Shown here: one piece after another, positions 56,166-64,000 of the stretch | Position numbering within the stretch: position 1 is the first letter of the stretch | Layout of the letters: each line of letters begins with the position of its first letter | Notes under the pieces: generated by a model | What the model was told of the DNA's origin: nothing | Database searches by the model: none | Seen by the model: only the letters and a program-made list of their open reading frames with translations | Made by a program: the position numbers and the translations under genes | DNA from: Paraphysomonas bandaiensis | Lineage: Eukaryota > Chrysophyceae | Length of the DNA stretch: 64,000 bases | Reading direction: 5' to 3' | NCBI GenBank assembly: GCA_965644295.1 | Contig: CBFFRP010000242.1 | Coordinates: forward strand, 1 to 64,000

Positions 56166-58400
56166 TTACGCACTATCGCAGGTGTGCGTGTTTGCTCTGA
56201 GTGTCGTGTGGTGTAGAACTGTATCATAGAAAGTTTTAAACTGTTCGAAATTAATACGCCCGGTTTTTCCAGTGTCCATGGCTTCAAATAGCGCCTCAAT
56301 ATCAGGAATGCTGGTATCACGCTCTGAATTGTCTGTAACACCATATGACGCGGCATCTACGGTGCATGTCTGGAGTAAACACGCTACAACTAATTTCAGC
56401 TCCTCAAGGTCAATATACCCCGTCTCATTAATATCTACATAACATAGTGTTACATACACACATGAGATAAAAATTCCCTTACCAAATATCTGGAAGTACA
56501 ATCGTGCATTGGAGTCCTCTAGAGGATCGCTATTGATGGGCTTGAAAGCCAGCATTGTGAGTAAGAATTCCTTTATGTTTACAGTACCAGAGCTCCCAAT
56601 GTCGAAAATGCTGAACACAGCAGGGTTTGCTAGCTCAGGTAAACCGCACTGCAGCAGGATCTCCACGAAACCCGCGTAATTAATCTCACCCTCCGCAGTG
56701 TCCGTTTCATTAGTCATGCCACCGCGCTCACTCTTACTCCTCTCTCTCAGTCCAGGGTGCTTGAGCTCATGCCCATGAATGGTATGTCTCCCTTCCACCT
56801 CTTGCGACCATATACGCGAGAACTTAAGCGGCAAAGTGCCGTGCCGTCTCGCATTGATCACATTGTTTTCATCCTCTGAAATAGCGGAGCTATTGACATC
56901 ACCATGATGAGATTCTGCCGAATTGTTGCTAGTGCAAGCCATCAAATCGGGGGGGAAATTCATGTCCCCCCTACGAGATCCTCTCAGGGGACTACTCGGG
57001 CCACTGGTAATTCGATTCATATCTCCTCTTCTTGTTTCCTTAGAAGGACTTCCAGGTGAATGGCAACCGACAGGAGATGAACAACGAAACGACGATTTCG
57101 ACTGACTGGACATGACAGAACGGCCAGACAACTGTGATCGAGATACTGATTTCACTATCATGCGCTTGAGGTTTTGAAGCTTTGAATTAAATGACTCATC
57201 AACATCTTCATCTCCTTCAAAACCACTTTCTGCACGTTCACGCAAAAAAGGTAACACTTTATGGAGATTCTCCCGTCGATCTTTGTTGTCAGATGTGATC
57301 TTATGATCTAGAAAAAAAGTTCGCAGCTTTTGTCGCAGAGCCAACTGCTTGATTCTTGCTACATATTCCTCACCAAGATCATTATCAGGCGCCTGATCTA
57401 CCAACCACGGGTGCTCTAATATTTCAGGTACTGTTGCTCGTTCTGACGGATCCTTTGTGAGCAGGTGGCGCACAAGGTCTTTGGCGGAATCAGATATGTT
57501 ATCCCAACCGATGCCTGTCATATCGAAATACGAGCCGTGGGTAATCTGGTGCATGGCATTGGGATCATACGGTGCCAAACCGCTAAGCATGCTATATAAT
57601 GTACAACCAGCCTGCCAGATATCAGTTTTTTCACTGTATACGGATGATATGATGGACTCAGGAGCGAAACATCCGTTAGTTCCCTTTAGGGTGTAACACA
57701 GATGTTCATCCGAGCCTTCTGGCAGGTGGATCATTAGGCCAAAGTCAATTAGCCTTACTGGCGAATCTTCTTCATCCCCTACAAGCATTATATTTTCAAG
57801 TTTAATATCCCGATGAATGCAACGACGCCGGTGAAGGCACTCGAGAGCCCGAACTACTCGTTTGAACATTTTTGCAAGGTCCCTTTCGGATACAGCTTTC
57901 CTCTTATATATTCTGTCAGACAACTCTCCACCCTCAACCAATTCCATTACAATCACTGGATGTGGGGCTTTAAAGTTTTTCCCGGAAATAAGTCCTTCAG
58001 CAGTGTCCATAAATATCCCGTTGAGTTGCACGATACCCTCAGTACCCGTTAATAAACTCATCACCTCAATTTCATTAACAATATCCTGCTCATTAGGAGG
58101 CAACATTGTATACCCAAAAAATTTCAATGCTACTCGAGCTCCAGTGGATTTACACATCCCTGAATACACTTTCCCCATCCCACCCTCTTGTAAATAGCTG
58201 TTGATCACATAGTTATCAGCATGCAAAAACTCCACTGTACCATTCAGTTGATCGTACATTGAAGACATCTCAACTGATTGTTCTTCCACAGAAGATGGTT
58301 CGGTATTTCCCAGTACATCATTACCATCCTCTCCTGGTTTCTTGAAATCATATATAATCTCACTTAAAGGGTCTTTCTGCTTCGAACCACTGCAGCCCAT
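56166..58400 (-). CDS. Calcium-dependent protein kinase-like, kinase + EF hands, 728 aa, 2 exons
   Basis: Exons 56483-58400 and 56166-56434 give 729 codons. The start MGCSGSKQKD fits N-myristoylation and palmitoylation. The kinase domain spans about 64-333: loop LQEGGMGKVYSG (first Gly replaced by Q71), K93, E110, H196-R-D198-x-K200-x-x-x-N203, D219FG and FAPE (245-248), so catalysis should be intact. It is followed by a CDPK-junction-like stretch (LRQKLRTFF) and a roughly 200-residue Ser/Arg-rich linker that is much longer than in plant or apicomplexan CDPKs. At least three EF hands follow: DIGSSGTVNIKE, DINETGYIDLEE, DTGKTGRINFEQ. Ca2+ binding should relieve autoinhibition. The 48-nt intron is a stop-free multiple of three; splicing rebuilds the second EF loop (FDINETGY). 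Confidence 0.9.
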   Translation of the reverse strand: MGCSGSKQKDPLSEIIYDFKKPGEDGNDVLGNTEPSSVEEQSVEMSSMYDQLNGTVEFLHADNYVINSYLQEGGMGKVYSGMCKSTGARVALKFFGYTMLPPNEQDIVNEIEVMSLLTGTEGIVQLNGIFMDTAEGLISGKNFKAPHPVIVMELVEGGELSDRIYKRKAVSERDLAKMFKRVVRALECLHRRRCIHRDIKLENIMLVGDEEDSPVRLIDFGLMIHLPEGSDEHLCYTLKGTNGCFAPESIISSVYSEKTDIWQAGCTLYSMLSGLAPYDPNAMHQITHGSYFDMTGIGWDNISDSAKDLVRHLLTKDPSERATVPEILEHPWLVDQAPDNDLGEEYVARIKQLALRQKLRTFFLDHKITSDNKDRRENLHKVLPFLRERAESGFEGDEDVDESFNSKLQNLKRMIVKSVSRSQLSGRSVMSSQSKSSFRCSSPVGCHSPGSPSKETRRGDMNRITSGPSSPLRGSRRGDMNFPPDLMACTSNNSAESHHGDVNSSAISEDENNVINARRHGTLPLKFSRIWSQEVEGRHTIHGHELKHPGLRERSKSERGGMTNETDTAEGEINYAGFVEILLQCGLPELANPAVFSIFDIGSSGTVNIKEFLLTMLAFKPINSDPLEDSNARLYFQIFGKGIFISCVYVTLCYVDINETGYIDLEELKLVVACLLQTCTVDAASYGVTDNSERDTSIPDIEALFEAMDTGKTGRINFEQFKTFYDTVLHHTTLRANTHTCDSA

Positions 58401-59307
58401 TGTGTAACGCTATCTATGATACATCATGAGGTAAAACTCATCTATTTTCTTTGTCATTATATACATTGTAGCTAATAATAATGAAACTGTTGACTATTTA
58501 GCGAGTTCTATTCGTTATATATATGCATATATATATATATATACAACTGAGGTGGGGATGGTGTATGATATAAATAATACTGTTGTATCGTACACCAGTT
58601 GTATGGAGTACGTGTCTATGGTGTGTCAAAAGAAATGGAGGGAATTTCGTGGAGAATCTCGAATCTCTACACCGATTTTTGGAAGTCTATAATATGAAAA
58701 TGCATGTCGTGAAATATTTCAGTAATTTTTCATGTCCATTTGATGAATTTTCGGTATCATTAGCAGCACTTTGGGATTTTTATTTGTACATCTAGAACTC
58801 CATCCTTATCATCAGCAGTGCACATCCTACAATGTATTTGATTCCATACTACAGTTCTATCAGTTTCGAATTCTTCTTTTGCCATCAGGAGCAGCACTAA
58901 ATGATCACACCAATAACACCTCAAGAACTCATCCTCATCATCAGCAGATCATTAGTTCCCATTTTTTCTCATATTCCCTTGTTTTTTTTTCTCCGTTGCG
59001 AACGAATACTAGCCTCAAACACCCCCCCCATAGAGACAAACACATCAAGACCGTATCAGGTCCTGCTTATATAGTGTATAGTGTATAGTGCTACTGTGTT
59101 GTGAGGATTGAATTGGGAGGATCCGATTGCGAGAACACTTGATTAGTATATATAACAACTCTGTATTGTGTCCATACTAACAGTGTTGTATAGATAGTAT
59201 ATAACGTGAGTTAAACACAGTGTCACGGGACATATTCATCGTAATATAAAGCATTAAGTGACCCTATTATGATATAGTTTCCAAGCCGGCCATTTCTGTA
59301 TATAAAT
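58401..59307. promoter_or_regulatory. Divergent intergenic region between kinase and CCT-domain genes
   Basis: 907 bp between divergent start codons. A TATAAATA sequence ends immediately at the CCT gene's start codon (59301-59308), too close to act as that gene's TATA box. No other element is supported. Confidence 0.4.
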
Positions 59308-60268
59308 ATGACCGACTCTGCAACTTCCCCCCGAATTAACGATATAACTAAGCATAGCTTCCTAGGTACCCTTTAATTCTTTCAACATACACTTCTATGT
59401 GACTCATCTTAATTGAATCAGACACTCTTGCTGAAATAGCGTGTCGAACAGGACCCCTTCTCCCTACCAACTCCGAAAATGGCACTGAATCTTTGATTAA
59501 ACCTCACGAATTTCAAACTCGGGTAATTTTATGCTTTAAATATTTCTTAATGTGGCCCTCATTCTATTGTTTAGCGCCCACGAGCCAACTCTGAGCCATG
59601 GATACGAAATAGTCTATCGGGCATAAACGCTTTGACAGTGGGCTCTTTGCCACTCGTCAAAAAGGAAAGTCCAACATCTATCACGTTGCCACAAATGCTA
59701 GAGAAGTATGCGTCCATATATAACAAGAATGGGCGTATCGGTATATACACGAGAGAGGTACTGTTACATAGCCTGATATATTTATAAACGTTTATGTAAT
59801 CGCGGCATGCAATAGGAGAGAAATACTATCATTAGTCGATTTCACCAGAAGAGAAAACGCCGTGTGTGGAAAAAGAAGATTCGCTATCACTGTCGCAAGA
59901 ATCTGGCGGATAGTCGTGTTCGAGTGAAAGGAAGGTTTGTGAAGAGTACTAAGCCAGAGGAGAAAGAGACGCAGGAGGCAGCTGCGAGACATAATATGAA
60001 TGTTCTGCTGATGGCTACCCTCAAATCGGAGGATTTGGGAAGCGGTGAAAATGGGGATCAAGATGCGACGGAGGAGACAACATCAGGAGGCACTGCTGAT
60101 GGTGATGCGGATGCAGACGTTTCCACCGATCAGACGAAACATACTGAGGACGAAGATGGAGATGGGGAAGATGGGGAAGAAGACGCCGACGAGTATGACG
60201 AATCGGTAATGTTTTCCTTTCAAGCGCAGTCACGTAAGCGAATGCGACGGCATAGTATTGCCTACTAA
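59308..60268 (+). CDS. CCT-domain protein, 264 aa, 4 exons
   Basis: Exons 59308-59365, 59422-59522, 59575-59757 and 59816-60268 give 265 codons. The CCT motif spans about residues 105-157: GRIGIYTREERNTIISRFHQ, then KKKIRYHCRKNLADSRVRVK and GRFVK. It is split by the 58-nt third intron, whose removal makes IYTREERN continuous. The CCT motif (CONSTANS, CO-like, TOC1) is a basic nuclear-localisation and DNA/NF-Y-contacting region in plants. In protists it occurs in uncharacterised, presumably nuclear regulators. The rest is low complexity: a polar N-terminus and a very acidic C-terminus (EDEDGDGEDGEEDADEYDE) that could act as an activation region. No B-box is present. Confidence 0.85.
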
Positions 60269-61411
60269 CCTTGCACATATGACGCTTGGTATCTATTTTC
60301 TACGCATTGTGGCGTGAACATATCCAGGCTTTGAGTCAGTGTCCTGCTGCTCTTAATTCAGTTACTCAGTCGTTGTGTTCCTGTGTTGAAATTGATTTGA
60401 TGATATCATCCACTTTAGGTCTATAGTTTTTGTCCTGTGCAGTATACTCAACATTCTTTTGAACATTTCAAGTAGATTAGTAGCAGAGCTGATCCATAAT
60501 AGTAAGTCGTTGTTTCTATGTCGACTCTCTATCATACAAATCTCATATATCATTCTTTGGTCACTGCGTGTTGTAATGTATGCATTATTGACATAATATT
60601 ATAAATATCGTGAAAAATGAGAGATCTTCTGACTTCTGAGTCATTAAAGTGGTGGGATAGAAGGTAATAGTAGATTTTTTAGTTGAATGTCGTTGTTATA
60701 CGTATCTCCCATGGAGAATCTTTCCTAGTCCTGATACGATCGGTGCTCACACTTGTACATGCATGGACATTGTAGTTTTTGGTGGTTGAGTATCGAGTAT
60801 GACTCGTCATGTGGTTGTTGAATTAAAGGTTATCACAATCAAAAGTTGTATTATAAAGTGTTTGAGTAATTAAAAACATTATAATATTGGTAAATGAGAC
60901 GATATAAATTTATGTTGGAATAACTGAAATAATTACACTGTAAAAGATCGTGACTATCGAAGATCTGATAATATTTGGTGGTAGTGTGGTAATAGTGATG
61001 ATATAGATTTTGCAAAAGGCAACAAATGAAAAGAGATATTGATCACAAGTTTTGTTAATTGATTACTGTCATGTAAGCACAATCACCCTAAAAGTCGATT
61101 TCGAGTAAGCGATTAGCCCAATAACTAAAGTTGTTGTTTACAACATAGTATGCTGCACTACTTTCATAGTCACAGATCAATACCATAATACATAATACAA
61201 TTCATTCTTTTCTAGTGTTGGTAACGGTCATGAAAGATTTAAAATGTTGATTGTGTTTGTCATTATAGGTGTCATTTTCCTTCATGTTCTATTGGTGGTA
61301 GGAACAATTCGCAGTAACATCTGAAGGTTGAGTGGTTATTATCACATACTGTCTACTAGGTTTGCTCCATTCCGAGAGCATACTCTAGTGCACTGCCAGT
61401 GTTGACTAGGC
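60269..61411. other. Intergenic, nothing recognised
   Basis: 1.1 kb of AT-rich sequence downstream of the CCT gene, with no coding signal. Confidence 0.4.
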
Positions 61412-61701
61412 TAAGCAACGTATAGATTGTTAATAAAATCTCACCGTATTCTTCGTGTGTCGGCACGAAGCAAACTCTAGCTAGATCTACACTATACTTG
61501 CATATCCTATATGGGATTACGAGAAACCCCGTGCACTCAAGGGGAGGAAGGGGGGCGGCCAATGTCACACTATACCTATACTGAGTCATGTATGGTCATG
61601 AGAAGCTCTGCGTAATCTTTGATAGGCAATCGGAAGGCGAACACGGCCTTCTTAGAATCTGCGCGAATTACATATTTAACTCATACATAGCAATGAGAAA
61701 A
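61412..61701 (+). repeat. Diverged direct repeat, left copy
   Basis: Matches 63139-63413 in the same order: CTAAGCAA, GTATTCTT, AGCTAGAT, ACACTATACTTG, CGTAATCT, AACACGGCC, TTAGAATCTGCGCGAA, ACTCATACA and AGCAATGAGAAAAC. By eye it is about three-quarters identical, with indels. The two copies bracket the zinc-knuckle gene. Confidence 0.75.
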
Positions 61702-61872
61702 CTTCCTCGGAATGGGGAAAGGTTGTATAGTGAACTCTTAATATACTCCAAGTATTACACTTGAAATTTTTCTTTATTACTTTGCTTTTTTCAAGTACAC
61801 TGCGATACAGGCAGCAAACCATTGACCTGCCCTGAACAAAACGTTGACTAATCGCAACGCTAGTTGCACCAC

Positions 61873-62574
61873 TCAACAAATAATGCAAGATGATTCATTA
61901 CCAGTCACTTCACACAATGCATCTGGAGCTAGCTCTTCTCGTGCATACTGTTCAACTCCATTCACAATATGATCGCTTACTTTTCCCGCAACGTCGGTAG
62001 AGAATTGCTCAACAAAATGCAACCAAGAATCCGTACCAGGGCAATTTTGGCGGTTGTGTCCTTTGAATCTGCACACTCCACAGCGGTTCTTCAAGTTGGT
62101 AGCCCTTTTGATAGCTTGCAATTGTGACCCGCTAGTACGGCCAGCATATCTGGTGAAATACTCCATGGTGACTGCAATCGATATCAATCTTTCTTTCAAG
62201 TATTTTTTGATAGAATCTCCCATAATTGCATTAAGTGCCAATAAAATGACTTTGTTCCACAGCCAGTCGAGGAATTTTTGACCGGCATGGACAACAACTC
62301 CTCCGATCCCTATCAGATAAAGTAAGACATAATTACCGAAGTCATTTAATTTCCAACCTGAAGCTGAATATGCTGCGGCTAGACTTCCAGTCCTGATGAG
62401 ATTTTTTAATGTTTTGTAGATATTATTGACGTTACTTATAGCCTTCATCATACTGTTGTATGTATTCATAATTAGCTTGTAGTTAGTGGACACCTGACAT
62501 GTCGACACAGTATACGCCACCCTTGAAATTGTTTCATGTTTCTCTTCATCATGTTTATTGTCATATCTTGACAT
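61873..62574 (-). CDS. Zinc-knuckle protein with CaaX-like C-terminus, 233 aa, single exon
   Basis: An uninterrupted frame starting MSRYDNKHDEEKHE. Residues 82-120 hold two hydrophobic stretches (YVLLYLIGIGGVVVHAG and NKVILLALNAIMG), probably one hairpin or two short membrane segments. At 165-178 is C-x2-C-x4-H-x4-C (CGVCRFKGHNRQNC), a CCHC zinc knuckle of the gag/CNBP/MULE type. The last four residues are CIIC, which fits a CaaX prenylation box. I do not recognise the whole architecture. It lacks introns, unlike most neighbours, and is bracketed by diverged direct repeats (61412-61701, 63139-63413), so it may be a mobile-element gene or a captured gene. Confidence 0.55.
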   Translation of the reverse strand: MSRYDNKHDEEKHETISRVAYTVSTCQVSTNYKLIMNTYNSMMKAISNVNNIYKTLKNLIRTGSLAAAYSASGWKLNDFGNYVLLYLIGIGGVVVHAGQKFLDWLWNKVILLALNAIMGDSIKKYLKERLISIAVTMEYFTRYAGRTSGSQLQAIKRATNLKNRCGVCRFKGHNRQNCPGTDSWLHFVEQFSTDVAGKVSDHIVNGVEQYAREELAPDALCEVTGNESSCIIC

Positions 62575-62699
62575 TTTTGTTTGATAAAATATGGGCTTTA
62601 ATGTGCAGTGGATGTGAGGATCAGTGTATGATATCTATCATATGTAGTATCTCTATCATGTCATCTGGAAAAAAGGACAATCTTGTCTCCATGATAGGA

Positions 62700-62880
62700 A
62701 TTCCTACAGCGGTATCGGCATCCTTTGTGTATTTTTGTTCAGAGATGCCTCAAATATTGAGACAACAATTATCTGTATTCCAGACGTAGTTCTACTTCAG
62801 TAATGTATACGATATTTTGCTTCAATTTATTCACGAAAATATATGATGCTGACTGCCGATACGAGTATCCAGAACTTAGA
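62700..62880 (+). repeat. Dispersed repeat family R1, copy C (uninterrupted)
   Basis: Matches the reverse complement of 3561-3940 across both sides of the MITE insertion, and 30975-31110 directly. The MITE target reads straight through here at about 62747-62766 (ATGCCTCAAATATTGAGACA). It lies about 130-300 bp upstream of the zinc-knuckle start codon. Confidence 0.75.
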
Positions 62881-63138
62881 CTGTACAGGACATTTCCACT
62901 CAAGATAGACCATGTGTTCCTATAAAAAGCAGAGATTTTAATGTCAGTGGAATGTGTAAAATCAAAATATATAGTATTTCCATCCTTAAAATACAACTTT
63001 TCTTATAAAAAGAAGGGATTTTAATCTTCACTGGAGTGCATATATGATTAAGTCATACCCACATCCTTGTTAACACCAAGCCGTGCGCAATCATTCTGGA
63101 GGCATGTCTCAGGAGTGTGGTACTGGTACTGGTACTGA
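62881..63138. other. Spacer with a short imperfect duplication
   Basis: Two TATAAAAAG-type blocks (62919-62950 and 63003-63030, each followed by AGATTTTAATGTC / GGATTTTAATCTT) suggest a small tandem duplication. No gene is present. Confidence 0.4.
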
Positions 63139-63413
63139 TTAAACTAAGCAATGCATAGATCTATATTAAAATCCCGGCGTATTCTTTATGTGTGGCGCCG
63201 AGCAAGCCTCAGCTAGATTTACACTATACTTGAGTGGACCATACATGATTACAAAGAAACTACACGCTTCGACAATGCAATGCTAGCCTGCACTCTGTCA
63301 TGCGTTGACAAGAGAAGTTTCACGTAATCTGTGTCGGGGGACGTGAAGGCAAACACGGCCTGCTTAGAATCTGCGCGAAGTTCATACATAACTCATACAG
63401 CAATGAGAAAACC
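63139..63413 (+). repeat. Diverged direct repeat, right copy
   Basis: Partner of 61412-61701; see the shared blocks listed there. A short (GGTACT)-like run precedes it at 63118-63136. Confidence 0.75.
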
Positions 63414-64000
63414 TCGTAATCTTTGTAAAGGTGAACATGGGTGGGATATTAGGGTGGTAGTCAAGGAATCTTTGCGCAATCTATATGGTATATGGTCAGT
63501 CAAGGTAGTGAACGGGTGGGTAGATGACTGCGTAGAAATCTTGGCGTTATATGTGGCATGCCCACGAGCCTACACGATGGCCACAGCGTGGGAATGGGGC
63601 ACTGTCTACATAGGAAATTTTAGATGAAAGGCTATTGAAGCGATGCAAACCGAAAAAAGGGCAGAAGGCACTCTTATCCCAGTGCATTTCTCAAGCTGAC
63701 AAATTTGTAGTAGATAGCCAACAAGTTACCAACTGACTGAATGAATAGTATGAATATTGTGTAATAATAAGCCTCGGTTACTTGACTTGATTTTTCTGAA
63801 CAAGTGATGACATGACAAAAATCGACATATACTACTATATGATATTTAGGTTTATTTCGACTCGACAACATATTGTATTTTGTCTGTACGTGCTATTACT
63901 TCTCGGCGAGTTACAACTCTGTTTTTCGTGTACACAATATTCGTAAATTACAATAACATTAACAAGGTTAACAGGTAGGTTTTTATATATATCAAGAAAT
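63414..64000. other. Non-coding to the window end, nothing recognised
   Basis: Open frames of up to 98 codons start inside the right direct repeat and have no recognisable content. Confidence 0.4.

Noticed and set aside
59301-59310. TATAAATA as the TATA box of the CCT gene
   Set aside because: It overlaps the start codon, so it cannot be a promoter element for that start.

Overview
The window is nuclear DNA of a unicellular eukaryote. It is A+T rich and carries genes split by very small spliceosomal introns: I placed 78, from 42 to 152 nt and mostly 42-67 nt, several with a TACTAAC/CTAAC-like branch site. A stramenopile or other SAR-type protist fits best (inference). The reasons are a CCT-domain protein of the 'GRIGIYTxEER...KKIRY...RVKGRFVK' form, a fungal-type elongation factor 3, a Ca2+-regulated kinase with C-terminal EF hands, and hAT and Ty1/copia relics. 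No bacterial-style feature was seen.

Layout. 1-4.2 kb: transposon relics (hAT, copia, a 220-bp MITE) around a single-exon hypothetical gene, then CMC4. 5.2-8.15 kb (-): HECT ubiquitin ligase. 8.94-11.86 kb (+): ATG7, head-to-head with it. 12.2-14.0 kb: scrambled copia fragments. 14.26-14.98 kb: a tetranucleotide array, directly upstream of a full-size PDR-type ABCG transporter (15.1-20.0 kb). 20.5-21.5 kb: a complete-ended hAT-derived element. 22.3-23.35 kb: a second, 1-kb tetranucleotide array, directly upstream of eEF3 (23.6-27.5 kb). 29.1-30.7 kb (-): F-box/ankyrin protein. 32.1-32.6 kb: hAT relic. 33.3-33.7 kb (-): ribosomal protein P1. 36.0-44.0 kb (-): 2527-residue GRIP golgin containing ten 315-bp tandem repeats. 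44.7-48.15 kb (+): 26-exon ankyrin-MORN protein. 49.9-51.8 kb (-): MFS transporter. 53.1-54.2 kb (-): EF-hand protein. 54.7-55.1 kb (+): mitochondrial ribosomal protein mL54. 56.2-58.4 kb (-): CDPK-like kinase. 59.3-60.3 kb (+): CCT-domain protein. 61.9-62.6 kb (-): zinc-knuckle protein lying between diverged direct repeats.

The genes are ordinary eukaryotic housekeeping and signalling functions: translation (eEF3, P1, mL54), mitochondrial intermembrane space (CMC4), autophagy (ATG7), ubiquitin (HECT, F-box), Golgi tethering (golgin) and Ca2+ signalling (EF-hand protein, kinase). They do not form one pathway. Three of them begin with an N-myristoylation-type MGxxxS motif.

The most informative unusual features are the ABCG transporter in which all four elements of one ATP site are eroded together, the homogenised 105-residue (15-heptad) repeats in the golgin, two long TATG arrays abutting same-strand genes, a MITE whose empty site survives elsewhere in the window, and the zinc-knuckle/CaaX ORF between direct repeats. 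Exon models were built by eye from reading frame, GT-AG borders and family motifs. All give uninterrupted frames of whole-codon length, but none has been checked by alignment or transcript data.
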